64,000 nucleotides of DNA from an uncultured Christensenellaceae bacterium (GTDB lineage Bacteria > Bacillota > Clostridia > Christensenellales > Borkfalkiaceae): the NCBI GenBank assembly GCA_910588645.1, contig CAJUOY010000005.1, forward strand, positions 25,033 through 89,032, given 5' to 3'. This document shows, in pieces, positions 44,625 through 51,710 of this stretch; the first letter of the stretch is position 1, and each line of letters starts with the position of its first letter. A program made the translations under genes and the position numbers. Under the pieces are notes generated by a model, which saw only the letters and a program-made list of their open reading frames with translations, made no database searches and was not told where the DNA came from.

Positions 44625-45220
44625 AAGTTTCTTATTAAACCTACAACTTTACCCAATATTTTGACGTCGTCGTAAATAAAGTCATCCATAGTATCATTTT
44701 CCGGATGTAAAATAATTTTACCATCGCGCTTATAAAATCTTTTAACTGTAGCGCTATCTTCTACTAAGGCAACTACGATTTCTCCGTTGATTGCGACGTC
44801 TTGTCTGTTTACAATTACTTTATCGCCGTTTAATATACCGATTTTAATCATAGAATCGCCCTGAACGGTAAGCATAAACAGATCATTACCTGAAAAGAAA
44901 TTATCAGGCAGCGAAAAATAATCCTCATAATTTTCAGTTGCGAAAATCGGCTGTCCGGCTGCTACGGTTCCAACCAAAGGAACGGAGAGGGATTTACTTT
45001 TAAGAGAGATTGCGCGGCGTTTAACGTCTGATTTTTCAAGCAGTCCGCGCTCCTTAAGTCTGTTAATTATGTTGAAAACAGTTGCGGTAGATTTAATTTT
45101 ACAGGCTGCGCATACTTCACGTACGCAAGGCGCATAACCCTTTTCGGATATATATTTTTGTATGTATCCAAAAACAGCGTCTTCATTTTTAATCTTTGTT
45201 TCTTTTCTGTTTGCTCCCAT
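44621..45220 (-). CDS. lexA: SOS repressor LexA
   Basis: Represses DNA-damage genes and cleaves itself when RecA is activated. The N-terminal winged helix (residues about 10-70) contains GYAPCVREVCAACKIKSTATVF. The self-cleavage Ala-Gly lies in GTVAAGQPIF. The S24 peptidase serine is in GDSMIKIG and the lysine in EDSATVKRFY. 199 residues is normal. It is the first of the mainly minus-strand genes on the right of the window. Confidence 0.95.
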   Translation of the reverse strand: MGANRKETKIKNEDAVFGYIQKYISEKGYAPCVREVCAACKIKSTATVFNIINRLKERGLLEKSDVKRRAISLKSKSLSVPLVGTVAAGQPIFATENYEDYFSLPDNFFSGNDLFMLTVQGDSMIKIGILNGDKVIVNRQDVAINGEIVVALVEDSATVKRFYKRDGKIILHPENDTMDDFIYDDVKILGKVVGLIRNF

Positions 45221-45240
45221 AATTTTTACCTCGCAATTTT

Positions 45241-45269
45241 ATTATAGCAAATAAAACAAGAAAAATCAA
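45241..45269 (-). promoter_or_regulatory. Promoter for lexA
   Basis: Minus strand TTGATT (45269-45264), a 17-bp spacer and TATAAT (45246-45241), 21 bases before the lexA start. I saw no clear CGAAC-N4-GTTCG SOS box beside it. Confidence 0.7.
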
Positions 45270-45337
45270 ACAAAAGTTTTCTAAATTTAAAATAATTTAA
45301 AATTAATAATATTTCATATTATAGTGGAGGGATACCT

Positions 45338-45505
45338 GTGAAGAAGGAAAGTAAGGAATGCGTGTTATATGACAGAGCTTGTATTAATTGCGGAGAATGT
45401 GATATTTGCGATCTTGATCCTAATAAAATCTGTGATAATTGTGGTAGATGTCTTGATATAAAGGATGATGCGATAATTAAAATAGAAAAAATAATAACGA
45501 ATTAA
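45338..45505 (+). CDS. Small cysteine-rich protein, possible Fe-S or zinc binder
   Basis: A 55-residue frame starting GTG 45338, with GTGGAGG 7 bases upstream. Eight cysteines occur within 31 residues: Cys8, then Cys15/18/21/24 (CINCGECDIC) and Cys32/35/38 (CDNCGRC). The spacing resembles the CxxCxxC ligands of small ferredoxins but is too short for a full ferredoxin fold. The charged C-terminus follows. It lies between divergently placed lexA and the recombinase and ends before a bidirectional terminator. Function unknown; a metal-binding accessory peptide is the best guess. Confidence 0.7.
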   Translation: MKKESKECVLYDRACINCGECDICDLDPNKICDNCGRCLDIKDDAIIKIEKIITN

Positions 45506-45526
45506 GTGTAAGTCATTTAGGCATGT

Positions 45527-45556
45527 AAAAAAGAGTGGAATAATCCGCTCTTTTTT
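45527..45556. terminator. Bidirectional terminator
   Basis: AAAAAAGAG pairs with CTCTTTTTT, extended by four further pairs including one wobble; it lies between the Cys-rich gene and the recombinase gene, whose 3' end overlaps it slightly. Confidence 0.75.
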
Positions 45557-46613
45557 AATCTTCAAAATCATCTTCTTCGCGTTTTAGTTTAACCTTGCCC
45601 ACAACTCCGCGACGGTTATCGTCGCTTATCGCAGCATAGTGTTTGCGCGTCGTATTTACGTCTTTATGGCCTAATACATCGGCCACCAAATAAATATCTC
45701 CCGTAGCTCTGTAAAGTTGCGTTCCGTAGGTAGAACGAAGCTTATGGGGTGATATTTTTTTTAAAGGAGAGACAATTTTGGCATATTTATTGACTAGGTT
45801 TTCAACCGCACGTACGGTAAGTCTTGACTTATTATTAGAAATAAATAGCGCGGTAGGTTCTTTCAGATCGTCATAATTTTTTTCTTTATAATCGAGGTAT
45901 CTTTGAAGCGCTTCTGCAACATCGTCATCAAAATATAATATAGATTTATTTCCGCCTTTTCTTGTAACAATGAATGAATTATCTTTAAAATTAATGTCTT
46001 CGTTATTCAGTCCTACAAGTTCGCTGATTCGAATACCTGTACCTAAAAAAAGCATTAAAATCGCTGTGTCTCTCGTTCTTGTTTTGTCATGGTAAATTTG
46101 CTGATGAGGGGAGAGTCCGTCGCCGTTTTCCGCAACTTCCAAAATATTAAAAACTTCATCTTTGTCAAGACGAATGATCGGCTTTTCGTGAAGCTTTGGT
46201 GTTAGAACCTTCGAAGCATTATCTACCGCAATCATATTTTTATTAAAAAAATATTTAAACATAGCCCGAACGGAAGAAAGCTTTCTTGCTTTTGCCCTTT
46301 CAGTGCATGTATGTTCCTTCCCGTAAAAAGAGTAGTGGGAAAGGAATCCAAGAAAATAATCTATATCATTGCTTGATACTTGCTCCAAATCAGTGAGTGT
46401 AATTTCATTTATCGATTTATGTTTTCTAAATTTCTTTTCTTGAAGGTAGTAAAAAAATATTCTTAAATCGTGAGCGTAGTTAAGTCTTGTCAAAGTCGAA
46501 GTCTGACTGTCGATAGCTAAAAAATAATCATAGCAAAAAGCCGGCAATTCGTCTAAAAGCCGTTCTATTGTTTCAAGATTTTTATTGTTCCGTTGAGTGT
46601 AGTAGTTTGACAT
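45555..46613 (-). CDS. Single-chain tyrosine recombinase, XerS-like
   Basis: A 352-residue tyrosine recombinase with the full catalytic set: Arg195 (GTGIRISELVGL), Lys219 (RKGGNKS), His290 and Arg293 (PHKLR), His316 (LGHKDVNTT) and Tyr326. The N-terminal SAM-like DNA-binding domain is complete. Length and segment-by-segment layout recall streptococcal XerS (about 356 residues), which acts alone, unlike XerC/XerD (about 300). In streptococci the dif site lies beside xerS; here the left 23-bp repeat lies 55 bp upstream of this gene. The gene is outside the element. AAAGGA precedes the ATG. Likely the host chromosome-dimer resolvase; a domesticated integrase is the alternative. Confidence 0.85.
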   Translation of the reverse strand: MSNYYTQRNNKNLETIERLLDELPAFCYDYFLAIDSQTSTLTRLNYAHDLRIFFYYLQEKKFRKHKSINEITLTDLEQVSSNDIDYFLGFLSHYSFYGKEHTCTERAKARKLSSVRAMFKYFFNKNMIAVDNASKVLTPKLHEKPIIRLDKDEVFNILEVAENGDGLSPHQQIYHDKTRTRDTAILMLFLGTGIRISELVGLNNEDINFKDNSFIVTRKGGNKSILYFDDDVAEALQRYLDYKEKNYDDLKEPTALFISNNKSRLTVRAVENLVNKYAKIVSPLKKISPHKLRSTYGTQLYRATGDIYLVADVLGHKDVNTTRKHYAAISDDNRRGVVGKVKLKREEDDFED

Positions 46614-46667
46614 TTTTTCCTTTTTTAAGTGTATAAACTTGTTTTAATAGGATAGCTCATATTAGTC

Positions 46668-46690
46668 CAACACTTCGTAAAAGACAGGTT
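46668..46690 (+). repeat. Left 23-bp direct repeat (attL)
   Basis: Identical to 52,210-52,232. It contains the arm ACTTCGTAAAA, the 6-bp centre GACAGG and TT. The arm shares 9 of 11 bases with the left arm of B. subtilis dif as I remember it (ACTTCCTAGAA). To the right the sequence diverges (GTTTGATTTG), so the second arm here is degenerate, as expected for an element-derived half site. Confidence 0.8.
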
Positions 46691-46697
46691 GTTTGAT

Positions 46698-46726
46698 TTG
46701 AAGTGCTAATAAAGTACCTTTAAATA
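46698..46726 (+). promoter_or_regulatory. Possible leftmost promoter of the element
   Basis: TTGAAG (46698-46703), a 17-bp spacer and TAAATA (46721-46726), just inside attL and 38 bp before the first gene. Weak hexamers. Confidence 0.35.
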
Positions 46727-46764
46727 TTCAAATAAATTATACCATAAAAGAGAGCAAAAAGGCA

Positions 46765-47058
46765 ATGAAAATAATCGAAAAGATTAAGGCTAAAATAAAG
46801 GGAGTTGCGCGAAAAATTGCGGGAAGTCCGGAAAATGTGGAGCCCAATTTTGCAACAATTTATATTGTCAAAAATAATCAAAATGTATACAAGATAGAAA
46901 GTACTTCATCTGATATAGTTAACGGCATATGCGAAATAATTTCGTATTTCCATAAATACAACGATTACAAAATTATTTACAACTATATCAGTAAAGAGAT
47001 ATACATACGTTTTACAGTTAAAAAGGGTAACGACGTTGAGTGCACCAACGACGAATAA
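46765..47058 (+). CDS. Element protein of unknown function, 97 residues
   Basis: First gene of the element's left operon. The N-terminal about 20 residues are strongly basic and amphipathic (MKIIEKIKAKIKGVARKIAG); the rest is a soluble alpha/beta-looking segment with alternating Ile/Tyr (NYISKEIYIRFTVKK). No membrane segment. I do not recognise a family. By position it could be a single-strand DNA binding or minor protein of a filamentous-phage-like module, which is only a guess. The ribosome-binding site is weak (AAGG). It ends 18 bp before the next gene. Confidence 0.6.
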   Translation: MKIIEKIKAKIKGVARKIAGSPENVEPNFATIYIVKNNQNVYKIESTSSDIVNGICEIISYFHKYNDYKIIYNYISKEIYIRFTVKKGNDVECTNDE

Positions 47059-47076
47059 AAAAATTAAGGAGGTTAT

Positions 47077-47313
47077 ATGGCAGAATTCATTAAAGGAATT
47101 ACAGATATGCTTTCCGGTATATTTACAGCATTAATTAACGCGCTTGCTTCGACCGGTAATTTGATTTTCAATATCGGAGAAAACGGAACTATAAGCGGCG
47201 TAACGGGCTTTGGCTGGTTGCTGATCGCCGGAATATCAATTCCCCTTGCGACGTGGCTTTTTACCAAGATCTTTTCTTGGGTTAAAGGCTTTGCCCGTGG
47301 AGGTTCAAGATAA
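47077..47313 (+). CDS. Small one-TM protein, candidate major coat protein
   Basis: 78 residues with a strong AGGAGG before the ATG, the best ribosome-binding site in the element, suggesting high expression. It has an amphipathic N-terminus (MAEFIKGITDMLSGIF), Gly-rich middle, a membrane segment at about 45-66 (FGWLLIAGISIPLATWLFTKI) and a short basic tail (WVKGFARGGSR). Small size, one membrane span, basic C-terminus, high translation and a following hairpin match the major coat protein of filamentous phages. No family is recognised; an accessory membrane protein is possible. Confidence 0.6.
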   Translation: MAEFIKGITDMLSGIFTALINALASTGNLIFNIGENGTISGVTGFGWLLIAGISIPLATWLFTKIFSWVKGFARGGSR

Positions 47314-47318
47314 TTCAA

Positions 47319-47347
47319 AATACGCCCGCCTGTGTGGCGGGCGTATT
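47319..47347 (+). terminator. Hairpin between the coat-like gene and the 482-residue gene
   Basis: AATACGCCCGCC (47319-47330) pairs perfectly with GGCGGGCGTATT (47336-47347) around TGTGT. No long T run follows, so it may only partly terminate, like the gene VIII-gene III terminator of Ff phages. Confidence 0.6.
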
Positions 47348-47360
47348 CTGCTATTAATGT

Positions 47361-48809
47361 ATGAAGAAATTTAAAAAGATTTTAAAAAGAATATTAATAA
47401 TTATCTTAATAATATTTATAGGTTTTCTTATACTTGGTTTTGTTGTATCAAAATTAAATTGCGGATCTAAACATACCGCTTATGCTGCCGAAGCTCATCA
47501 AGTAAATAATACGGCAATGTTTGCCGAAAAAGAAATAATATCTAACGCTTACGATTTTGAAGGGACTTTAAAATATAATTTATTAAGGTTATCAGGATCC
47601 AGTTATCCGAACGAAGGAAAAGCTCTTGGCGATCTCCGATTATTTAATTTACCTTCCACAATAATTACATTCGATTTTGAAAAAGTAACATTTGATTATA
47701 GCTGGAATTTTCATTATTTTTTCAGATCTATTGATACAAATCAAGTTGTTAAAGCCGATGTAATATCCGGGAATTATGTAACGTTAAATACCGCAGATTA
47801 TAAAAATACATATTTGCAACTTGTTTTATATTATTACTCGGCGCAACCTGACGTTAATTATACATTTGATTTTAAAGTCTATGTTTATACGGGAGATTAT
47901 AAACCGGGATACGGCGAAGGATACACAAACGGATATAATGACGGCAAATCCGATGGATTCGTTGAAGGATCCGACGTGGCTCAATACGGTATATTTCAAC
48001 GTTCGCTAATCGATGCACAATTTACTTATGATGTAAACGGTAAAAATGTAGTAATAAATAAAAAGGGATTAAGACCGAATTATATATCAAATGGCATAAA
48101 CACGGCGCAAATATACGATGACAACGACTACATCATAGAAAACGGTGAAGAATATTATCTTGAACGTGCAATTATAAAGATTAATTTTATAAATCCATTT
48201 ACTTATTCAAATAATAGACCAATTTTATTAAATGGTGATGTAGCAACAATACCCAGTATAACGTTTATTGATGTCACAGATAAAAAGTATAATGTACCTT
48301 TATCACCTGTTGAAAATGGTAGATACGGAAATCTAAAAACAGTTGCGACTGACGAAGATTTAATCCGTATGCAAAATATAAGTAGTATTGAAATAATGTT
48401 CGGCAGAGCCTTAGATACTTTTGCTAATGTATCTATAATGCAAGATAACGGAAATTATAGCGGTGGATTTACTGCCGGATATAACGAAGGCCTTTCCGAT
48501 GGGCAGTCCAAGGGCGAAGAAATAGGCTATGACAAGGGCTATAATCAAGGATTTAAGGAAGGCGAGTCAGAAGGATACGCAAATGCGGTATTAGAAGGCA
48601 CAACGAATTTAGGGATTTTCAGTGCTGCTGTATCATTTATAAAGATATTTTTCCAACTTACTACGCAATTTTTAGGCACCAAAATTGCAGGCGATATAAC
48701 ATTAGGACTTTTAGTAATCGGTCTGCCTTGCGCGTTTATGATAGTAAACTTATCAATCGGACTGCTTAAAAAATGGCTCGGCGGTAGGGGTGCGAGTGAA
48801 GGTGATTAA
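47361..48809 (+). CDS. Secreted, C-terminally anchored protein with Gly-x3 repeats
   Basis: 482 residues. A basic, hydrophobic N-terminus (about 1-30) ends in an AYA signal-peptidase-like site near residue 43. The ectodomain carries two blocks of tetrad repeats with Gly every fourth residue: one near residues 188-212 (GYGEGYTNGYNDGKSDG) and one near 375-410 (GYNEGLSDGQSKGEEIG). A C-terminal membrane segment (about 448-472) and a charged tail follow. This is the topology of filamentous-phage adsorption protein pIII. Similar Gly/Tyr repeats occur in uncharacterised gut phage proteins, as far as I know. It lacks a clear Shine-Dalgarno and lies behind a terminator-like hairpin, suggesting low expression. 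Confidence 0.65.
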   Translation: MKKFKKILKRILIIILIIFIGFLILGFVVSKLNCGSKHTAYAAEAHQVNNTAMFAEKEIISNAYDFEGTLKYNLLRLSGSSYPNEGKALGDLRLFNLPSTIITFDFEKVTFDYSWNFHYFFRSIDTNQVVKADVISGNYVTLNTADYKNTYLQLVLYYYSAQPDVNYTFDFKVYVYTGDYKPGYGEGYTNGYNDGKSDGFVEGSDVAQYGIFQRSLIDAQFTYDVNGKNVVINKKGLRPNYISNGINTAQIYDDNDYIIENGEEYYLERAIIKINFINPFTYSNNRPILLNGDVATIPSITFIDVTDKKYNVPLSPVENGRYGNLKTVATDEDLIRMQNISSIEIMFGRALDTFANVSIMQDNGNYSGGFTAGYNEGLSDGQSKGEEIGYDKGYNQGFKEGESEGYANAVLEGTTNLGIFSAAVSFIKIFFQLTTQFLGTKIAGDITLGLLVIGLPCAFMIVNLSIGLLKKWLGGRGASEGD

Positions 48810-49067
48810 ATGGCTTCGATCTTTGAATTTTTCTTTAATCTGTTTATGACGGTTTGGGAAAACGTCGATACAATCGCTTCACCGCTTTTAGAGTTTATTT
48901 CAACCATAGCGGATACATCAATAAACTTTTTAGCCGACGTTCTGGAGTGGTTATTAGAAGCTATAAATACAATAATCGATATTTTTAATAAAATAGCTGC
49001 ATTCTTCGGGTTTAGTACGGAAGTGCCGTTCCCGGGAACCGGCGGAGGAGGATCACGGCCGAGATGA
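48810..49067 (+). CDS. Small hydrophobic element protein, 85 residues
   Basis: Begins immediately after the preceding stop codon. The sequence is almost entirely hydrophobic and amphipathic helix (FEFFFNLFMTVWENV; FLADVLEWLLEAINTIIDIF), ending in a flexible Gly-rich, basic tail (GTGGGGSRPR). That tail resembles the tails of the 78-residue and 482-residue proteins (GGSR, GGRGAS). By order it would correspond to pVI of filamentous phages. No recognised family. It overlaps the next gene by four bases. Confidence 0.6.
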   Translation: MASIFEFFFNLFMTVWENVDTIASPLLEFISTIADTSINFLADVLEWLLEAINTIIDIFNKIAAFFGFSTEVPFPGTGGGGSRPR

Positions 49068-49282
49068 CAGTATACGAATATATTCTAAAATTCCTAACGG
49101 ATTACTTTTTGCCGGTGGAAACAAGTTTTCCGGAATGGAGTAACATTTTAATAATTATAGCAACCGTAATAACGTTGGGAATATTCTGGGCTTGGATAAT
49201 TCGTCCGTTCTGGTGGTTCTTTAAATATGGCCTGTGGGGCAATAGTAAGAAGAATAAATCTTTTAAAAAATGGGACGATTGA
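49064..49282 (+). CDS. Small one-TM element protein, 72 residues
   Basis: Overlaps the previous gene by ATGA. A short extracytoplasmic-looking N-terminus, one long aromatic-rich membrane segment (about residues 28-52: ILIIIATVITLGIFWAWIIR) and a basic tail (KKNKSFKKWDD). No known family. It occupies the place just before where a filamentous phage would carry its Zot-like assembly ATPase, but what follows instead is a Dam methylase. Confidence 0.6.
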   Translation: MTVYEYILKFLTDYFLPVETSFPEWSNILIIIATVITLGIFWAWIIRPFWWFFKYGLWGNSKKNKSFKKWDD

Positions 49283-49368
49283 AAGTGATCACAAAGCTGC
49301 ACCGCAAAGCGCTGTCAAAAATACCGCCTATTATGCTGGACGGCCGATAAATTCAAGGAGAATAAAAA

Positions 49369-50186
49369 TGAAAGCAATTTTAAAATACCCCGGTGGGAAG
49401 TGGCGAATTGCAGATTGGATAATTAGTTATTTCCCGCAACATAAAGTTTATTGCGAACCGTATTTTGGGAGCGGCGGTGTGTTTTTCAATAAACAGCCTT
49501 CAGCGATAGAAACAATTAATGATATAGACGGAAATATCGTAAACTTATTCAAGGTCTGCCGCGAGCGTCCTGCAGAGCTTGCATCCGTGCTTATGTTTAC
49601 TCCTTGGGCGCGGGAAGAATATAAAAACTGTTATAAAATTGAGGGCGATGAGTTGGAACGTGCCCGGCGTACATTAGTTAGATTTCATCAAAGTTTTGGT
49701 ACGAGCAATTCAAGCTTGTCAAGCTGGCGAAACGTTCAGATTTCAACAGGGCCGAAATGTGTTTCGCAGTGGAGCGAGCTTCCGAGAATAGTAAATGATG
49801 TTTGCAAGCGACTGAAAGAAGCGCAAATCGAAAACATAAACGCGCTTACTCTGATAGAGAGATATAATAATCCTGAAACGCTATTATATGTAGATCCGCC
49901 GTACCTTCAGAGTATACGGAAAAGAAATCTCTATAAATATGAGATGACAGACATGCAGCATATCGAGCTGTTAGAGTTGTTAAAGACGAGCAAGTCGAAA
50001 GTTTGCTTATCGGCGTATAATAATCAGCTTTACAACGATATGCTTGAAGGTTGGTATTCAGTAGAAAAGCAAACAACGGCGCAAGGTGGGGTAAAGCGTA
50101 CGGAAAAGCTATATATGAATTATGCTCCGAATTTACTTGTGACTTCTGAGCAGCAAATAGTCGTTAATGGTAGTCAAATCAAATAA
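49369..50186 (+). CDS. DNA adenine methylase (Dam, D12 class)
   Basis: N6-adenine methyltransferase of 272 residues. LKYPGGKWRIADWI is the N-terminal family motif, CEPYFGSGGVFF the SAM-binding motif (FxGxG class) and LLYVDPPYLQ the catalytic DPPY. Dam-type enzymes of this class usually modify GATC. No partner restriction endonuclease is present, so it is a solitary methylase, common in phages as protection or as a switch. ATG 49369 is chosen because AAGGAG lies just upstream; the longer open frame from 49,227 overlaps the previous gene. Confidence 0.9.
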
Positions 50187-50215
50187 ACTATGCAAGGTAA
50201 TTTTTTTTACATAAA

Positions 50216-50236
50216 GAGTAAATTAATAATTTACTC
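50216..50236. promoter_or_regulatory. Perfect operator-like palindrome after the methylase gene
   Basis: GAGTAAATT-AAT-AATTTACTC, a perfect inverted repeat with a 3-bp centre. It shares AGTAAATTAAT with the two sites in the repressor's divergent promoter at 51.4 kb, so it is probably a third operator. A weak minus-strand promoter (TTGAGT, 17 bp, TTTATG) overlaps it. Confidence 0.5.
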
Positions 50237-50244
50237 AAATAACA

Positions 50245-50285
50245 AAAAGAGTGCGCGAAACCAAAAAGGTTTCGCGCACTCTTTT
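50245..50285. terminator. Strong bidirectional terminator inside the element
   Basis: 18-bp perfect stem (50245-50262 with 50268-50285) with A's before and T's after. Separates the left operon from the structured non-coding region. Confidence 0.85.
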
Positions 50286-50853
50286 ATTTTAACCACATCA
50301 TAAAGTGTTCAAAAAAAGTTTATATACAATATATTGTGGCACACAAACAAATGTTTACACAAAATATTGAATTATAAAAAAAATTTAATAAAAATGACCG
50401 TGCAGTAAGTCAAAAAACTACTGAGAGCTTGTGCGCTCTAACGCAAAAAAAACGCGCTCTCGCCGTGACTGGCGGCGAGGATAATATAAACAATCAAGTG
50501 GTGGTCTTCTGGCGCGTAAGCGCGGGATTTACTGCCGTATAGCTTGGGGCAGAGGACAAGCATATATGCGGCAGACGTACGAAAAAATGCGGTTCTCCTT
50601 TTAAAGGGGATACCATACGTAAAAACCTTTTAAAGATCCATATCCCAGCCCGTAACAGAGGGGGGGGAAGGGGGGAGAGTTTCTCCCCCCCTCAATTCCG
50701 ATCCATAGTTTTGTATTAACTTGTTGATACGAAAATATGGATCTTCAAAAGGGTGTCGGGGAAATGTTTCCCCGACTTCGAAAAGCATTTAAGGAGAGGT
50801 TCGCAATTTTTTAGAATTTCACTTTATATAAATATATATATTTATATATTTTT
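50286..50853. other. Hairpin-rich non-coding region, candidate origin or structured RNA
   Basis: About 570 bp between convergent genes with no credible frame. An AT-rich left part (50,290-50,400) contains the palindrome ACAATATATTGT. From 50,459 stems crowd together: 50459-64/50474-79; GCGC-GTAA-GCGC (GNRA loop) at 50512-50523; a 9-bp stem 50532-40/50566-74 enclosing a 5-bp stem; an 18-position long-range helix 50626-43/50735-52 with one mismatch, enclosing G8-AA-G6 and a 9-bp G/C hairpin (50670-50690) and a 7-bp hairpin (50713-50730); and a perfect 10-bp hairpin at 50755-50776. It could be a single-strand origin/packaging region or a structured RNA. Confidence 0.6.
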
Positions 50854-51150
50854 TCAATCTAAATACCAAATGTAACCACAGTGTTTGCATATACATTTAG
50901 AATGAGTTTTCTTTTTTTGATCTTTTTTCCAACTATTATACCACTGTGCGCCCCCGCCAATAAAGCCAACAGTTAATATAAGTGAAACAATGCCCGCCAC
51001 AAAAGTTACTTTAAAAAATCCCGCAGTTAATAAAATAAGCACTCCGGCAATAATCCCATAAATTATTTTATATTTTCGTGGTAAATCAATAGTTTTATCC
51101 CAGGCTTCATTTATTTGTATATTGGTGCAATTACAATTAGGACATTCCAT
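50854..51150 (-). CDS. Membrane protein with split zinc-ribbon ends
   Basis: 98 residues. The N-terminus has CPNCNC and the C-terminus CICKHCG, so two Cys pairs could form one zinc ribbon across two membrane helices (about residues 27-46 and 48-68: IIYGIIAGVLILL and FVAGIVSLILTVGF). Both ends would lie in the cytoplasm. AAGGAA precedes the ATG. It lies downstream of the repressor gene in the same direction, 57 bp away, and may be co-transcribed with it. Function unknown; possibly an immunity, sensing or superinfection-control protein. Confidence 0.65.
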   Translation of the reverse strand: MECPNCNCTNIQINEAWDKTIDLPRKYKIIYGIIAGVLILLTAGFFKVTFVAGIVSLILTVGFIGGGAQWYNSWKKDQKKKTHSKCICKHCGYIWYLD

Positions 51151-51207
51151 TTGTATAAATTCCTTAATAAATTTCTTCTGATATGACCTTATTTATTATA
51201 ATTAATC

Positions 51208-51414
51208 TTAAATATAATTTGAAAGTCCTAATAAATAGTCACTTGTAACATCAAGGGTTTTACAAATTAAATATAGTGTTTCTATACTTGGAACCGTAAT
51301 ACCGCGCTTATAATTTGTAATATTTTGTTTTGAAATATTGCAAGCCCTTGCTAAATCTACTTGTGAAATATTACTATTTTTTAATACTTCATTAAATCTT
51401 TTGGTAAAGTCCAT
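51208..51414 (-). CDS. Cro/CI-type HTH repressor
   Basis: 68-residue helix-turn-helix protein. SQVDLARACNISKQNITNYKRG is a typical XRE-family helix-turn-helix, followed by ETLYLICKTLDVTSDYLLGL. It is divergent from the three-gene operon starting at 51,510, and operator-like repeats lie between, so it most likely represses that operon and itself. Comparable in size and placement to RstR or phage lysogeny repressors. No cleavable domain is fused, so induction would need an antirepressor or proteolysis. Confidence 0.88.
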   Translation of the reverse strand: MDFTKRFNEVLKNSNISQVDLARACNISKQNITNYKRGITVPSIETLYLICKTLDVTSDYLLGLSNYI

Positions 51415-51431
51415 ATAAAAATTATATGTAA

Positions 51432-51445
51432 TTTAGTAAATTAAT
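51432..51445. promoter_or_regulatory. Operator-like site O1
   Basis: Contains AGTAAATTAAT (51435-51445), repeated at 51453-51463 with an 18-bp period. AATTTAGTAAATT around it is palindromic. Confidence 0.55.
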
Positions 51446-51447
51446 AC

Positions 51448-51476
51448 TTGACAGTAAATTAATAATGTACTATACT
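51448..51476 (+). promoter_or_regulatory. Promoter of the three-gene operon with operator O2 inside
   Basis: TTGACA (51448-51453), a 17-bp spacer and TATACT (51471-51476). The spacer is filled by AGTAAATTAATAATGTACT (51453-51471), a palindrome with one mismatch, so a bound repressor would block polymerase directly. The predicted start lies after the ATG at 51465, so the first gene must begin at 51510. Confidence 0.8.
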
Positions 51477-51509
51477 TTACTTAAAAACAGAGGCAGCAAA
51501 GGTGTAGCT

Positions 51510-51710
51510 ATGTTGTATGTAGTAGGTTATCAAAAAGATATAAGCAGTAAAAGGCAAGTAAAGATCTGCTTAAAAGAGAGTAAGGCTCGTAAAATCTTTG
51601 ACAAAAAGAAAGAATGTTGCCTTTACGTCGCTCTTCTTCAATACGGTAAGAGTGCCGAGGATTATAAAATTATTGCCACTTATCCCGACAATAATAAGCC
51701 TGCGGAATAA
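51510..51710 (+). CDS. Element protein of unknown function, 66 residues
   Basis: First gene of the repressed operon. ATG 51510 is preferred over 51465 because the promoter's start point lies between them, and AAAGGTG precedes 51510. Small, basic, soluble protein (YVVGYQKDISSKRQVKICL; ESKARKIFDKKK). No family recognised. It overlaps the next gene by one base. Confidence 0.6.
   Translation: MLYVVGYQKDISSKRQVKICLKESKARKIFDKKKECCLYVALLQYGKSAEDYKIIATYPDNNKPAE

Noticed and set aside
47503..48200. Lipoprotein call for the 482-residue protein from the Cys near residue 34.
   Set aside because: The residues before the Cys (KLNC) do not make a lipobox; the AYA site fits a normal signal peptidase better.
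49270..49350. A 26-codon frame (MGRLKVITKLHRKALSK...) between the 72-residue gene and the methylase gene.
   Set aside because: Very short, no ribosome-binding site of its own, no family; might be a remnant but cannot be supported.
50400..50640. Group II intron remnant: GTGCG near 50,430 and ACGTACG...GGTTCTC near 50,575-50,597 recall the 5' end and domain V.
   Set aside because: The catalytic domain V hairpin cannot be drawn in the right order, no reverse transcriptase is present, and the similarity is a few short words.
50660..50690. G-quadruplex in the G8-AA-G6 tract.
   Set aside because: The neighbouring C-rich strand can form a 9-bp hairpin with the second G run, which is the more stable reading; a quadruplex cannot be excluded but is not needed.
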